Part shown: positions 9,690-21,408 of the stretch, piece after piece | How the letters are laid out: the number at the start of each line of letters is the position of its first letter | Numbering within the stretch: the stretch's first letter is position 1 | From: Azolla caroliniana | Taxonomy: Eukaryota; Polypodiophyta | DNA: 64,000 nucleotides | Assembly (NCBI GenBank): GCA_043228905.1 | Contig: JBHGNT010000012.1 | Coordinates: 19,468,001-19,532,000, forward strand | Reading direction: 5' to 3' | Translations under genes and position numbers: made by a program | Notes under the pieces: generated by a model | What the model saw: the letters and a program-made list of their open reading frames with translations, nothing else | Databases searched by the model: none | Told to the model about the DNA's origin: nothing

Positions 9690-11289
9690 GGGAAGGAACA
9701 GGGATCGAATGCTTCTCGATCTTCCGCATTGACGACCTTCCTCGCATACAACAATGAGGAGCCACTTACTTTTGAAGATGCATGTGATGATCCACATTGG
9801 ATGAGTGCTATGCAATCAGAAATGGATTCCATTCATAAAAATGGTACTTGGGAGTTATGTGAATTGCCAAAAGGAAAGAATGTGATTGGTACTAGGTGGG
9901 TTTACAAGATTAAACGAAAGCCCGATGGTAGTATTGATCGCTACAAAGCTAGATTGGTTGCCAAAGGATATGCCCAACAATATGGCATTGATTATGAGGA
10001 AACTTTTGCACCTACTTCACTCATGACTACCATTCGTACCGTGGTTGTATTGGCTGCCCAAAGAGGTTGGAAAATGCATCAATTGGACATAAAAACAGCC
10101 TTTTTAAATGGTGATTTGCAAGAAGAGGTTTATGTGAAGCAACCTCCTGGATTTGCTACGAAAGAGAAAGAGCATATGGTTTGTCGCTTGCATAAGGCCT
10201 TGTATGGTCTCAAGCAAGCTCCGCGTGCATGGTATGAAAAAATCCATAAGCACTTGATTTCTCTTGGCTTCACATGTAGTCCGATTGAAAGCACACTTTA
10301 TGTACGCAAAGATGGGGCTGATCTTCGAGTGCTCGTTCTTTATGTTGATGACATACTCTTGACTGGGTCATGTGATGCAAAACTCGATTTTCTTATGGCT
10401 GATTTGCAGCATACTTTTGAAGTCACTTATCTTGGTCTTTTGAGCTACTATCTTGGCATCCAGTTTGTATCCGTTGAGGGGGGAATGTTTATGCATCAAG
10501 GAAAGTATGTTGAAAAACTACTTCAGCGTTTTGACTTTGAGGATTGCAAGCCGGTTTATACACCTGTGGAGACAGGATTTAGGTTCTCTGTTGAGGATTC
10601 TAGTGATGCGTTTGATACTTCTCTTTATCAACAAGCTGTGGGATGTCTTATATATGCATGCAATACAAGGCCGGATATACAGTATGCAGTCTCCCAATTG
10701 AGTCGATTCATGCATAGCCCTGGCACTAAGCATTGGCAAGCAGTGAAACGTGTGTTCAGATATCTTAGAGGCACTTTGAGCTTGGGTCTCTTTTATGGCA
10801 GAGATACTCAGCCATGCTTGCATGCTTTTACAGATAGTGATTGGGCTGGTTGTTATGATACTCGCGTGTCCACTAGTGGTAATTGCTTTTTCTTTGGAAA
10901 CTCATGTATATCTTGGTTGAGTAAAAAGCAACCTACAGTGGCGACATCAAGTTGTGAAGCTGAGTACAGGGCAGTTTTCACAGCTACAGTGGAGTGTATA
11001 TGGCTAAGACGCCTTTGATGGATCTTTGCATGGAGATTGAAGTTGCTACACGTATTCTCACAGATAGTCAGAGTGCATTGGCTGTTGCACGAAATCCTGT
11101 ATTTCATGCACAGACCAAACACATTGAGGTGCATTATCACTATGTGAGAGAGCGCTTTCATGCAGGAGATATTGATTTGGTATATGTGCCTACACAAGAT
11201 AACGTGGCAGACATATTCACCAAAGCTCTTCCACGAGAAAAGTTTGAAGCTTTTCGCAAAGCTTTAGGCTTATTGCCTTGTGGGGGCTG
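9690..11289 (+). pseudogene. E3 copia pol 3' part (RT-RNase H), frameshifted
   Basis: Copia RT and RNase H of a different family from E1/E2. Frame is open from 9690, directly after the E2 LTR, to a stop at 11,016-11,018. RT motifs: GTRWVYKIK, KTAFLNGDL, YGLKQAPRAWY, YVDDILLTG. RNase H: FTDSDWAG, SSCEAEYRA. A one- or two-base lesion near 11,010 shifts the frame; the rest (LTDSQSALA, TKHIEVHYHYV, ADIFTKALP) continues in another frame to 11,290. Upstream domains presumably lie left of the window beyond E2. Lower GC and different codon use from E1. Confidence 0.9.
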
Positions 11290-11326
11290 ATCTGTCACTC
11301 CTTGTACATGTTCACATCATTCGCTC

Positions 11327-11336
11327 CAGGGGGGTT
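11327..11336 (+). other. E3 polypurine tract
   Basis: CCAGGGGGGTT-like tract directly before the LTR start TGTTACACTT. Confidence 0.7.
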
Positions 11337-11620
11337 TGTTACACTTGCGTGTTCCTCTAGTAGCTTTGATGTGAACCATTTTCCCTATACATGGGCACTT
11401 TTTACTCTAGTGCTGGCTAGAGGTTTTTTCCCCATGTTATCACATACATGAGTCACTCATATGTGGTGGTACTTAGTACTTAGGGATATATATTTCAGCT
11501 CCTATTATTTTTTAGATATATTCATCAATAGAGAGCTATTCCAGCCATTGCCTTCCTTGTGTGAGTGCTTCTTTCTTTGAGCTTCTTGTGTGTTTCCCAC
11601 TCTTCCTCACATACCCAACA
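11337..11620 (+). repeat. E3 3' LTR (284 bp)
   Basis: Begins TGTTACACTTG and ends ATACCCAACA, giving TGTT/AACA inverted ends, right after a polypurine tract. The other LTR is outside the window. Confidence 0.8.
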
Positions 11621-11962
11621 TGATTCTCCTCAAATTTCAAGGGTGGTTCACCTACTACTAACCTCAGAAAGGACTTAAGCAACTGGATGGAATGTAGATC
11701 TGTTTTTTTTTAGGAAGAAACTGGGTCAAGCCTCTGTTGAGGAAGATGGGATGATGAGTGGTCTAAAACATTCACCTCATTTGGACGGTCTTGTTCTACA
11801 TACACAATAGAATACCTATTTTGTAAGGGCTGAAATTCCTTTAGACTGTTACTAGCCACATGGTGAGGTTTATCATGATATACTTGTGAAGGTATCTTCC
11901 TATGCCCCACCTTAGTCCAACCATCAGATCTATCCTGAGATGACATTATATTTGTGATACGG

Positions 11963-13329
11963 TGTCGCGAAAATACGACGAGGATACGTGAACGTTGAGG
12001 CAAGACCCCGGGGCCTTTGTCTAGAGGATATCAAATTCGTGTATTTATGTACTAAGAATTAACCGAAATGAGAAAGATTAACAAATTTCATTAATAAAAG
12101 GGAAAGAAAGATTACAATCAATCCCAAGATTGGGATTACAAAAGTTTTATCTTATGGAGATGATTAGAATAATAGATTAGAGGAAATAAGAGATTATGAT
12201 TCTTGAGTGATATGGCTTTGACAAGGAATTTTGGCTTTTGAGAGATTGCTTCCGTATGGAAATTATGGTTTACTTGAGAGATAGCTTCCGTATGGAAGAT
12301 TAGGGTTATTGGCTTCGGTAATATAAGAGAGCTCCCCCAAAGAAAAGAAAAAAAAATTAAGATAATATAGAGAGTGAGTCCTAGTGTAGGAAAAAAAATG
12401 GAATAAATATGGAGTTCTCCCTTGATCATAACCTTCTCACTTTTTGTTGCATGGCCTCTACTTTTAGTTGCCTAGCTTTTTCTTTTGGTTGCATGTGACT
12501 GTCCACATGACCTTTACTTTTTCCATGCACTCCAACTTTAGTTGCTTGCGTCCACATGGCCTTTACTTTAGTTTGTTGCATGATCCAATCTTTCGTCCGT
12601 CCGCGTCTAGTAGACGGTTCCATTTTGCTTGCCGGTCGGTTCCGGTTCCTATTTTGCTTGCCGACCGGTTCCGGTTCCATTTTGCTTGCCGGCCGGTGCC
12701 AGTTTGCTTGCTGGTTCCGGTTCCGGTTTTGCTTGCCGGCCGGTCCCGGTTTGCTTGCCGGTTCCGGTTCCGGTTTTGCTTGCCGGCCGATTCCGGTTTG
12801 CTTGCCGGTTCCGATTTTGCTTGCCGACCGGTTCCGGTTTTGCTTACCGGCCCCGTTTTCCGGATTTGCTTACCGGCCGGTTTCCGGATTTGCTTACCGG
12901 ACCCGTTTTCCAGATTTGCTTACCGACCGGTTTCCGGTTTCGGTTTGCTTGCCGACCGGTTCCGATTTTGCATACCGGCCGGTTTCCGGATTTGCTTACC
13001 AACCGGTTTCCAATTTTAGGGAATTTGGCCACCATCATCCATCAAGACAAAGTGGCCAAAGTGATCTTAGCACAAATGAAAAATGAGGGAGCTCAAGGTG
13101 TTTATATTGCCAGGGCCTTAACCTTCCTATCTATGTGGGATAGTTCTAATTTCCCTATCTTCTCAAACTTTATTTTCTCATAACTTGATATGTATTTCTC
13201 TATTTTATATATAGTAAAATACATTTTGAAGCTCTTGAGTATATCCATCTTTCTATAGTAAGCTACTAATCTAATCTATAATAATTATTTCATTATTGTT
13301 TTACATAGTGTGTGAAGATTCACACGACA
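11963..13329 (-). mobile_element. S1: solo-LTR-like element (1367 bp) with TSD ACGG
   Basis: Ends TGTCGCG...CACACGACA (TGTCG/CGACA inverted ends), flanked by ACGG at 11,959-11,962 and 13,330-13,333. No coding domain, primer site or second LTR seen, so a solo LTR or non-autonomous LTR element is the best reading. A shorter relative in the opposite orientation is at 37,016-37,555. Both share the CCCCGGGG-containing end and the TAGTGTGTGAAGA end. The interior carries a CCGG-rich minisatellite. Strand is assigned only by comparison and is arbitrary. Confidence 0.75.
12615..13018. repeat. CCGG-rich minisatellite inside S1
   Basis: Irregular tandem units of about 22-45 bp built on TTTGCTTGCCGGCCGGTTCCGG. 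Three frames stay open across it only because the repeat lacks stops; no protein is implied. S2 has only a few such motifs (about 37,360-37,480), so this array has expanded in S1. Confidence 0.85.
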
Positions 13330-14367
13330 ACGGACATGCTCATCAGTATCTTTAATAATTTTTGGGCAATTCTTTGCCAAATGTCCAAATCCAAAACATC
13401 GAAAACATTGATTTGGTAAGCCCTTATACAAGATTTTCTGAGAAAAAGATTCTTGGCTTGGGTCAAGTAAATTGGGCAACAATATAGTTGAGGGTAGAAC
13501 TGCGGTATTAGAAATCAAATTTTTTGTAGACGCAGCTCCCGTTGACTTTTCTTCGACCTGACGAGGCTTATGATAGGTTTCCAAAACCGTACCAATATTA
13601 CTAGCAGTTAGATGCACGAAAGGCATCCATTCTTTACGCAAATTGGGAAATACCACCATACATGTATGATATAACTCTAACTCATGAAATATCTGATTTG
13701 CGGAGAAGTTGTGAATCCATTTATGGAAGGAGACCCATCCTCCCTTGACTGCTACAACTTTCTTCTCCAACAAGATCGACACCATTCATTCCTGCTCGAA
13801 TTCTATCTGATAACAATTCCGTCCAAGCATCTATATATCTATGATGTTATCAATCTATTGTTTCAATGCCACTTGCAACAATAAACGAAGGTCGGCGCGT
13901 CGAGGACAAATGCCCAAAACATGTGCAATGACATTCCTCTTCTCTATATGTTGTATGTCTCTTACTACCTGTGCTCGATCCTATTCTGACAATAGGAGCT
14001 TTACTACGTTGTTCGAAATTATAGGCGAGATGTCTGGATTTGCTACATTGGAGCCCCGATTAAACTGTTCGCAACGACGCAATACCTGCTCCTGATTCAC
14101 AGGTGTATCGATGAAGACTGTTGATTTTTCTTTAATTATTGTGGCGGACACAACAACCCCTACACTTGCCGTGATAGGATTTAAACACACATCAACAACA
14201 GTAGGTTGAGCAGCGGCAACAGGCTGGATGGCAATGGGTTGTGTGGCGGCACTCTGGGCGGAGATGGGCTGAGTGGCGGTAGATGTAGTGTTTTGCTGAG
14301 CGACAACTGGTATGGTTGCTGTAGGCTGAGTATTGGCAGACACTATATTGTTCTTCATCGTCTCCAT

Positions 14368-14756
14368 CTTTGTTTCCCTTTCGATATCCGGTTATTTGGT
14401 TATTTAATATAGTTATCGCTCTAAAAGAATATATTCTAACATGTATGTAGCAAAAACATGTGTGTGGATTAGCATGGATGGAATTTTGAAAACTCAATTC
14501 TACAATTGCTAGACTGTCGAAAGAAGCATCTCCCGAATTTGGGGAAGTATAAGAGCATTGAGACAAAGCATTTGCCTTACCCTTTTGTGCCCATAGGCAT
14601 TACATGATCAAGTAATTGTTAAAGGTATTAATTAAACTACTAGGAGAACCCTTAAGGAGGTCATGCCACTACTCAAAAGAATCCGCAATGGCCAAAAGTT
14701 CTTAATTGAAAAATCAAAAGCATCAAATTTGACTATGAAGGCCTTGGTTGGACAAG
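14368..14756. other. No gene seen
   Basis: AT-rich sequence between the pseudogene start and the MITE. Upstream of the DUF4283 remnant on the minus strand, so it may hold its old 5' UTR. No RNA gene or repeat recognised. Confidence 0.5.
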
Positions 14757-14764
14757 GATTGGAT

Positions 14765-15257
14765 TAACAATCGGCAATGGTTCGGTTCGAGAGTGTCCAA
14801 ACTGAAACGTTTAAAATTTTTGAAACCTGAACCGAACCGAACCAAACCAAACCAAACCAAACTGAACAATGAAACCGTTTGAATTGAACCGTTAGATAAA
14901 AATCCAAACCATAAAACCATTAAACTATGGTTTCATGGTTCGGTTTCGGTTTTCAACTTAGGTCAAATTCAAAATTCAAAATTTTAAAATTTTCATTATT
15001 TCAAATTTTAATTTTTCAAAATTTTAAAGATTTTTCCTGAAATGTAAGAATTAGGCTTAAAAATGAATAGGTTATTTAAAAAAATAAATAAAACCATCAA
15101 ACCGTTAAACCATGTCTTCAATCCGTTAAACCGAACTATTCAACCCCCAAACCGAACCGTTTAAAAAAATTGAACCTGAACCAAATTGAACCGTTGAGCC
15201 GTTGAGCCACGGTTTCGCGGTTCCATTTGGTTCAAACCGAACCATTGCCAATTGTTA
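14765..15257. mobile_element. hAT-type MITE (493 bp), TSD GATTGGAT
   Basis: Terminal inverted repeats TAACAATCGGCAATGGTTCG and its near-complement at the right end (CGAACCATTGCCAATTGTTA). Exact 8-bp duplication GATTGGAT at 14,757-14,764 and 15,258-15,265. The interior is low-complexity (AACCGAACC-like runs, poly-A/T) with no transposase. 8-bp TSD and this TIR fit non-autonomous hAT elements. Confidence 0.85.
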
Positions 15258-15331
15258 GATTGGATTCCACTCCTTGATGACACAATTGGCAAATCCTTTC
15301 TTCTAGACATATTCATGTATATCTGCCTACC

Positions 15332-16262
15332 TCAATCTCTAACTGATGTGGTGAAGTTTGTAGCTGCCCTATCACACTTTGCAATGCATAGGATAGATGT
15401 ATGTCCATATAAGGTGGTCTGATGATGAATCCATCCTCCGATATGTGTAAAAAATGTCTTGTATTGGGCCATCTTTGTACCAAGTGATATTTTGGGGTTG
15501 ATCCATGTTATCTTATTTTCCAAGTTAATAATATCAATTCGGATCACTCTATTCTTTTACACTTGATCATGTTTACATGGGGAAAGTCCAAGCTATATGG
15601 GAATGGGGGCAGTGCATTTATGCTTATGCCATGTGACTTGAGCCATTGTTGCATTTCAGCACACCAACAATGATTGTTTCCATTTTCGGCGTTGGATATA
15701 GGTCACTGATTAGAACAATGCCTCAATGATTATAAAGGTTACTCCCATCTCATCCTGGGTTATATTATGGGGCATTGATGCTTTGCTCCTTATCATGCAT
15801 GTAATCATTGACCCTAAAGGTATCTCTAAATCTTTCCAATGATTTGCCTTGTTAAGACTCGATCCCCACGTTTCTACTCCATAGAGAAGAGTTGGTGTGC
15901 CAAGTGTATCAAATAACCACAACTTTGTTCGTGGCTCTCGAAACTGTAAGAAAATGTTTTTGGACATTTTCAAACTCTTTCCAAGTAGATTTAGGGATAC
16001 TACCACCCCATATAGAAGCACCGGTGTCACCAAAGTGTCGAAAATGCATTTCTTGAGGAGCCAACACTCCATGATTGCATGTGTTCTCAAATGCATAATA
16101 TGCTCTTTTTCCTGCCTCTTAAGTAGCATGTAACACATTCATTCCATCTATGATTTGAAGGAACTATAATGCCAATATATTTGAAGTTTTCCACACATTC
16201 AAGTGGCTCATTATTGTACATAATGCATGGTTTATCTTTTTTGGGCCTTTTACACACATAAT
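15332..16262 (-). pseudogene. LINE reverse transcriptase, C-terminal remnant
   Basis: Reads from about 16,262 to 15,332 in several frames. Early part resembles plant LINE ORF2 downstream of the RT core (SVDSSKTKIM-like), followed by FDTLVTPVLLYG, then a partial repeat of the same block (LFDTLGTPTLLYGVETWG), suggesting a local duplication or template switch. The end (15,547-15,332) carries the C-terminal region. No catalytic FADD motif remains. Non-LTR element, dead. Confidence 0.7.
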
Positions 16263-16292
16263 CTTTGTTTTAGAGCTATCGACACTTAGTTT

Positions 16293-16294
<2 letters not shown>

Positions 16295-16329
<35 letters not shown>
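16295..16329. repeat. (AG)n microsatellite
   Basis: About 17 AG dinucleotides between the LINE remnant and the tRNA array. Confidence 0.95.
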
Positions 16330-16332
<3 letters not shown>

Positions 16333-16379
16333 TTCGATTTACACTACTTGTGTTGAAAAAAAGAGAGTTTTATTGTTCG

Positions 16380-19185
16380 TGGAAGTTAGTCAAGGCACTA
16401 AACCATGCACATTCTAAAAATTGATCTCAAACATCTCTCATCGAAGTTAATGAACTAGGGGCATTTTAAGAATTGAATGAGGGACTTCTCACACCCAAGT
16501 GAGAATCATGCTACTGGACTAAATGCCCATGTGTTAGATTAAGAAAAAAACAATATTTATTAATTTAAAAAGAAGTTTTGGGGGTAGAAAATATGAATAC
16601 TTGTCAAGAGTTTTAAAAGGCACATTACGAAAACTGAATTGAAACACCTCTCAAAGCTAGCATTGTGGCGGCATTCCGAGAATTCAACTCGGAACCTCTC
16701 GCACCCTAAGTGAGAATCATGCCACTAGACCAAATGACCTCATAAATTTCGAAAGAACTTTAACGCAAAAGATATGAATAGTCTTGAGCGTTTTCAAAGG
16801 CACATTGCGACAACTGAACTCAAAGACCCTGTCCTCAAAGTTAGCATTATGGGGACATTCCGAGAATTGCACTTGGGACCTCTCTCACCCTAAGCGAGAA
16901 CCATGCCACAAGACCAAATGCCCTCATGAATTCAAAAAGAACTTTCAGAGTAAAAGATATGAATACTTGTCAAGAGTTTTCAAAGGCACATTATGACAAC
17001 TTAACTGAAAGACCTCTCCTCGAAGCTAGTATTGTGGGGGCATTACAAGACTTCAACTTGGGATTTCTGCACCCTAAGTGTAAATCATGCCACTAGACCA
17101 AATGCCCTCATGAATTTAAATAGAATTTGTATAATAGAAGATATAATGCTTGTCAAAAGTTTTTAAACGCATGTTATGACAACTCAATTGAAAGACCACT
17201 CCTCAAAGCTAGTATTGTTGGCCCAAGGGCATTCTGAGAATTGATCTCAGGACCTCTCGCACCCCAAGCGAGAAACAAGCCACTAGAACAACTATCTTTG
17301 TGAGTTTTCAACATTAACTAGAAGACCTCTCCTCAAAGTTAGTATTGTGCGGGCCTTCCAAAAATTGAACTTGAGACCTCCTGCACCCTAAGCAAGAATC
17401 ACGCCACTAGACTCATGAATTTAAAAAGACATATTATGACAACTTAACTAGAAGACCTCTCCTTAAAAACAAGTTTCACTGTAGAAGATATGCATTCTTG
17501 TGAATAGTTTTCAAAGGCACATTATGACAACTTAACTAAAAGACCTCTCCTCGAAGCTAGTATTGTGGGGCCATTCCAAGAATTAAACTTTTTGGGACCT
17601 CTCGCACCCTAGCAAGAATCATGCCACTAGAACAAATGCGGTTTTGAATTTAAAAAGAATTCCGAGAATTGAACTCAGACCTCTCGCACCCAAGCGACAA
17701 TCATGCTACTAGAACAAATGGACTATCAAATTTAAAAAGAATTGAACTCAGACCTCTCGCACCCAAGTGAGAATCATGCTACTAGAACAAATGCGCAATC
17801 AAATTTAAAAAGAGCTTCTGAAATAGAAGATATAAATATTTGTCTAGAGTTTTCAAATACGACAACTTAACTAAAAGACCTCTCTTTTCTCCTCAAAGGT
17901 AATATTGTAGGGGCATTATGAGAATTGGACTCAGGACCCCTCACACCCAAAGTGATAATCATCCCACTAGACCAAATGCCCTTGTGTGTTTTTCGCATTG
18001 TGACAACTTAAATGAAAGACCTACCCTTCAAGCTAGTATTGTAGCGGCATTCCTAGAATTGAACTAGGCACCCCTACCACCCTAAGCAAGAATCCTGCGG
18101 CATTATGACAACTTTACTGGTGGAAGATCTCTCCTCGAAACTAGTATTGTGGGGTCATTCCTAGAATTGAACTCGGGACCCCTTGCACCCTAAGAGAGAA
18201 TCATGCCACATCATGCCACGTTATGACAACTTAGTTACTGAAAAACCTCTCCTCGAAGCTAGTATTGTGGGGGCATTCCGAGAATTGAACTTAGGACCTC
18301 TCGCACCCTAAGAGAGAATCATGCCACTAGACAAAATGCCCTACTAAATTTAAAATAAAGTAAAGGAACCTTATGATATTAATCGCACATTATGCCACAA
18401 GATCAAATGCCTCATGAGTTTAAAATAAAGGCACATTATGATGTAAAATGAGGAAATGCACATCTTAAATTGAAAGACCTCTACCTCAAGCCAGTATTAT
18501 GGGGGCATTCCTAGAATTGAACTTGGGAACTCTCGCACCCTAAGCGAGAATCATGCCACTAGACCAAATACTCGTCCGAGTTTTCGTAGTTATAACAACT
18601 TAGGAGGAAGATAAGACCTCTCCTCAAAGTTAGTATTGTCGGGGCATTTCGAGAATTGAACTTAGGACCTCTTGCACCCTAAGCGAGAATCATGCCACTA
18701 GACCAAATACTCGTCTGAGTTTTCGTAGTTATAACAACTTAGGAGGAAGATAAGACCTCTCCTCAAAGTTAGTATTGTCAGGGCATTTCGAGAATTGAAC
18801 TTAGGACCTCTCGCACCCTAAGCAAGAATCATGCCACTAGACCAAATACTCGTCTGAGTTTTCATCATTATACCAACGTAGCCGGGAGATAAGACCTCTC
18901 CTCAAAGCTAGTATTATAAGGGCATTCCAAGAATTGAACTCCGGACCTCTCGCACCCACTAGACCAAATGCCCTTGTAAATTTATAATCAAGAATCATGC
19001 CACTACACCAAATGCCCTTCTGCATTTGAAAAGAAGCTTTAGGATGGAAGAGATGAATACTTGTGAAGAGTTTTCAAAATATGACAACTTAACTAGAAGA
19101 CCTTTTCTCTCTCCTCAAAGTTAGTAATGCGGGGGCATTCCTAGAATTGAACTTGGCACCTCTCACACCCTAACCCAAAATCATC
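16380..19185 (-). repeat. Array segment I: irregular, decayed tRNA-Pro copies
   Basis: About eighteen copies: 16,458-16,528, 16,668-16,739, 16,852-16,923, 17,036-17,107, about 17,226-17,295, 17,349-17,412, 17,566-17,640, 17,660-17,720, 17,739-17,792, 17,910-17,981, 18,053-18,100, 18,150-18,210, 18,270-18,341, 18,502-18,573, 18,641-18,712, 18,780-18,851, 18,919-18,973, 19,131-19,185. Lesions include anticodon-loop deletions (16,458; 17,660), loss of the D-arm half, and a jump from the anticodon to the D arm (18,919). 18,641 and 18,780 are a recent 139-bp tandem duplication. 17,910 has a TGG anticodon; most others AGG. None looks fully functional. Confidence 0.85.
18270..18341 (-). tRNA. tRNA-Pro(AGG)-like, near-intact
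   Basis: Full 72 nt. T arm and acceptor pair; the anticodon stem has a mismatch at 30-40 (TCTC against GCGAG side) and the D arm has ACAAAATG instead of ACCAAATG on the + strand. Probably a pseudogene. Confidence 0.5.
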
Positions 19186-19500
19186 CCTCCCTGGGTCTGA
19201 GTAGGATACCCAAAACTTCCCTGTGGGATGGGTCGCTTGCCACACCCACTACAGAACGAATAAATTGACAATTTTCTTATTCTTTATACTCGTTTTGTAT
19301 AACGGAAAGACTTATATAGGGAATGATCTAAAATTTTCAATCATTTTAGATCATAATGTTGTTCTATCAGTAAAAAGAAGAGATAGATCTTCCTCTTACT
19401 GATTCGACCTTTGGATACTCCTGCATTGCTAGAGACCTAGACTGAATGAAGAGTATCTAATTTTTTTTCTATCATATTGGACTTTAATGAAAAGATTGTT
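19186..19500. other. Non-tRNA insert, possibly organellar in origin
   Basis: Breaks a tRNA copy at about 19,185. It is AT-rich, without the array's spacer motifs, and has a perfect 10-bp inverted repeat (19,325-19,334 with 19,343-19,352, loop 8) plus a second imperfect one (TAAAAAGAAGAG...CTTCCTCTTA, about 19,371-19,400). Such hairpins are typical of plastid 3' UTRs, but I do not recognise the gene. A plastid-to-nucleus fragment is only a guess. Confidence 0.35.
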
Positions 19501-20440
19501 TCGTTGTTATAACTGGAAGAACTTTACTTGAAGCTATCATTGTGGGCGCATCCTCTCTAGGGGCGTAGAATTGAGCTCGGGACCTCTCGCACCCTAAGCG
19601 AGAATCATGCCACTAGAGCAAATACCCTTGTGAATTTTCAAATTATGAGAACTTAGGAGGAAAGGAAGATATCTCGTGGAAGTTAGTATAATGCGGGCAT
19701 TCCGAGAATTGAATTCCGAACCTCTGTCACCCTAAGTGAGAATCATGCCACTAAACCAAATACCCTTAAACAATATAGGAAGAGATCACATTTTCTCGAA
19801 GATAGTCTTGTGGGGCATTCCTAGAATTGAACTCCGCACCCCTACCATCGTAATTGAGAATCATGCGACAATATGACAACATAACTAAAAAATCTCTCCT
19901 CGAAGCTGGTGTTGTGGGGCATTGCAATAATTGAACTTAGGACCTCTCGGCACGCACCGACAGTGAGAATCATGCCATTATACCTAATGCCCTCATGAAT
20001 ATAAAATGAAGTAATGGCACATTATGCCACTAGACCAAATGTCCTCGTGAATTTAAAATTAAAGCACATTATGAAGTACATAGAAGTATGTAAACTCTTA
20101 ACTTGAACTCGGGACCCCTCCCACCTTAAGTTACAATGATGCCACTAGACGTAATACCCTTGTGAGTTTTCTTAGTTATAACACCTTACGACGAAGGTAA
20201 GACCTATCCTCGAAGATAGTTTTGTTGGGGCATTCTGAGAATTGAACTGGGGACCTCTCGCACCCAAAGTGAGAATCATGCCACTAGACCAAATGCCCTT
20301 GTGAATTTTAAATAAAAAATCATTCTACTCCACCAAACGCCCTTCTGAATATAAAAAGAAGTTCTAGGATGAATACTCATCAAGATTTTTCGAAATATGG
20401 GAACCTAACTAGAAGACCTTTTCTCTCTCCCCGAAGTTAG
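19501..20440 (-). repeat. Array segment II: first A-F-like series, decayed
   Basis: Copies at 19,547-19,627 (with an ~11-bp insertion near the acceptor/T-arm junction), 19,694-19,765 (B type), about 19,811-19,868 (C half), 19,916-19,992 (D type, 5-bp insertion), about 20,101-20,158 (E, left part lost) and 20,227-20,298 (F type, TGG, T stem broken). The order matches the A-F series downstream. Confidence 0.8.
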
Positions 20441-20447
20441 TATTGCG

Positions 20448-20519
20448 GGGGCATACCGAGAATTGAACTCGGGACCTCTCGCACCCTAAGCGAGAATCAT
20501 GCCACTAGACCAAATGCCC
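20448..20519 (-). tRNA. tRNA-Pro(AGG), one mismatch
   Basis: Same as the perfect copies except one base at the T-arm side of the acceptor, giving a T-T mismatch at pair 7-66. Anticodon AGG, intact A and B boxes, CAA just upstream. May still function. Confidence 0.8.
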
Positions 20520-21048
20520 TTGTGAGTTTTCAAAATTATGAGAACTTAGGTGGAAGAGAAGATATCTCATTGAAGTTAGTATAGTGGGGGCACTCCTAGA
20601 ATTGAATTCAGGACCTCTGTCATCTTAAGCGATAATCATGCCACTAGACCAAATACCATTAAACATTATAAGAAGAGATCACATTTTCTCGAAGAAAGTC
20701 TTGTGGGGCATTCCTAGAATTGAACTCGGCACCCCGAAAATGGTAATCGAGAATCATGCGACAGTATGACAACATAACTAAAAAACCTCTCCTCGAAGCT
20801 GGTATTGTGGGGGAATTGCAATAATTGAACTCGGGACCTCTTGAACCGATAGTGAGAATGATGCAATTATACCTAAAACCCTCGTGAATTTAAAATGAAG
20901 TAAAGGCTTATTATGACATCATGAAGTAATGGCACATTATTCCACTAGACCAAATGTCCTCGTGAATTTAAAATAAAAGCACATTATGAAGTAGAATGAA
21001 GATGTAAACTCTTAAATTGGAAGATGTCTACCTGAAGCTAGGTCTGTG

Positions 21049-21120
21049 GGGGCATTCCAACAATTGAACTCGGGACCTCTCCCACCTTAAGTGAGAATCA
21101 TGCCACTAGACGTAATACCC
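21049..21120 (-). tRNA. E-type tRNA-Pro derivative with AAG (Leu) anticodon
   Basis: Pro body whose anticodon loop reads TTAAGGT, giving AAG, a leucine anticodon. Acceptor pairs with one G-T wobble; anticodon stem mismatched at 30-40 and T stem at 53-61. Position 8-9 and the A box are altered (ACGTCTAGTGG). Almost certainly a pseudogene, but the AAG state is kept in all E copies. Confidence 0.5.
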
Positions 21121-21408
21121 TTGTGAGTTTAGCTAGTTATAACGCCTTAGGATTAAGATAATACCTATCTTCGAAGATAGTTTTGTTGGGGCATTTTGAT
21201 AATAGAACTCGGGACCTCTTGCACCCAAAGCGAGAATCATGCCACTAGACCAAATGCCCTTGTGAATTTTAAATAAAAAATCATTCCACTACACCAAATG
21301 ATCTTTTGAATTTAAAATGAAGTTTTAGGATGAATACTTGTCAAGAGTTTTTGAAATATGGAAACTTAACTAGAAGACCTTTTCTCTCTCCTCGAAGTTA
21401 ATATTGCG

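Larger units (their letters stand above)
11710..14367 (-). pseudogene. DUF4283 / zinc-knuckle protein gene, broken and split by a solo LTR
   Basis: Reads from 14,367 down to 11,710. First a Gln/Thr/Ala/Pro-rich segment (14,367-13,984), then a stop at 13,981-13,983 followed by more same-frame coding with further stops, then 13,785-13,330 with a DUF4283-like fold and CCHC knuckle CFRCFGFGHLAKNCP. At 13,329/11,963 a 1367-bp element interrupts it. Removing that element and one ACGG copy restores the frame exactly (DEHVR joined to ITNIMSS), continuing to 11,710. Plant DUF4283/CCHC proteins are often ORF1 of LINEs, which fits the LINE pol remnant nearby; a domesticated gene is less likely given the stops. 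Confidence 0.75.
20448..21408 (-). repeat. Higher-order repeat 1 (A-F)
   Basis: 961 bp: A 20,448-20,519; B 20,587-20,658; C half 20,704-20,760; D 20,810-20,881; E 21,049-21,120; F 21,188-21,259. Between D and E lies an isolated 5'-half relic (about 20,937-20,962), and after F another (about 21,281-21,304). Confidence 0.85.

Noticed and set aside
12468-13183. Three overlapping ~180-codon frames rich in Phe-Arg-Leu-Pro
   Set aside because: Produced by the CCGG minisatellite of S1, which lacks stops in several frames.
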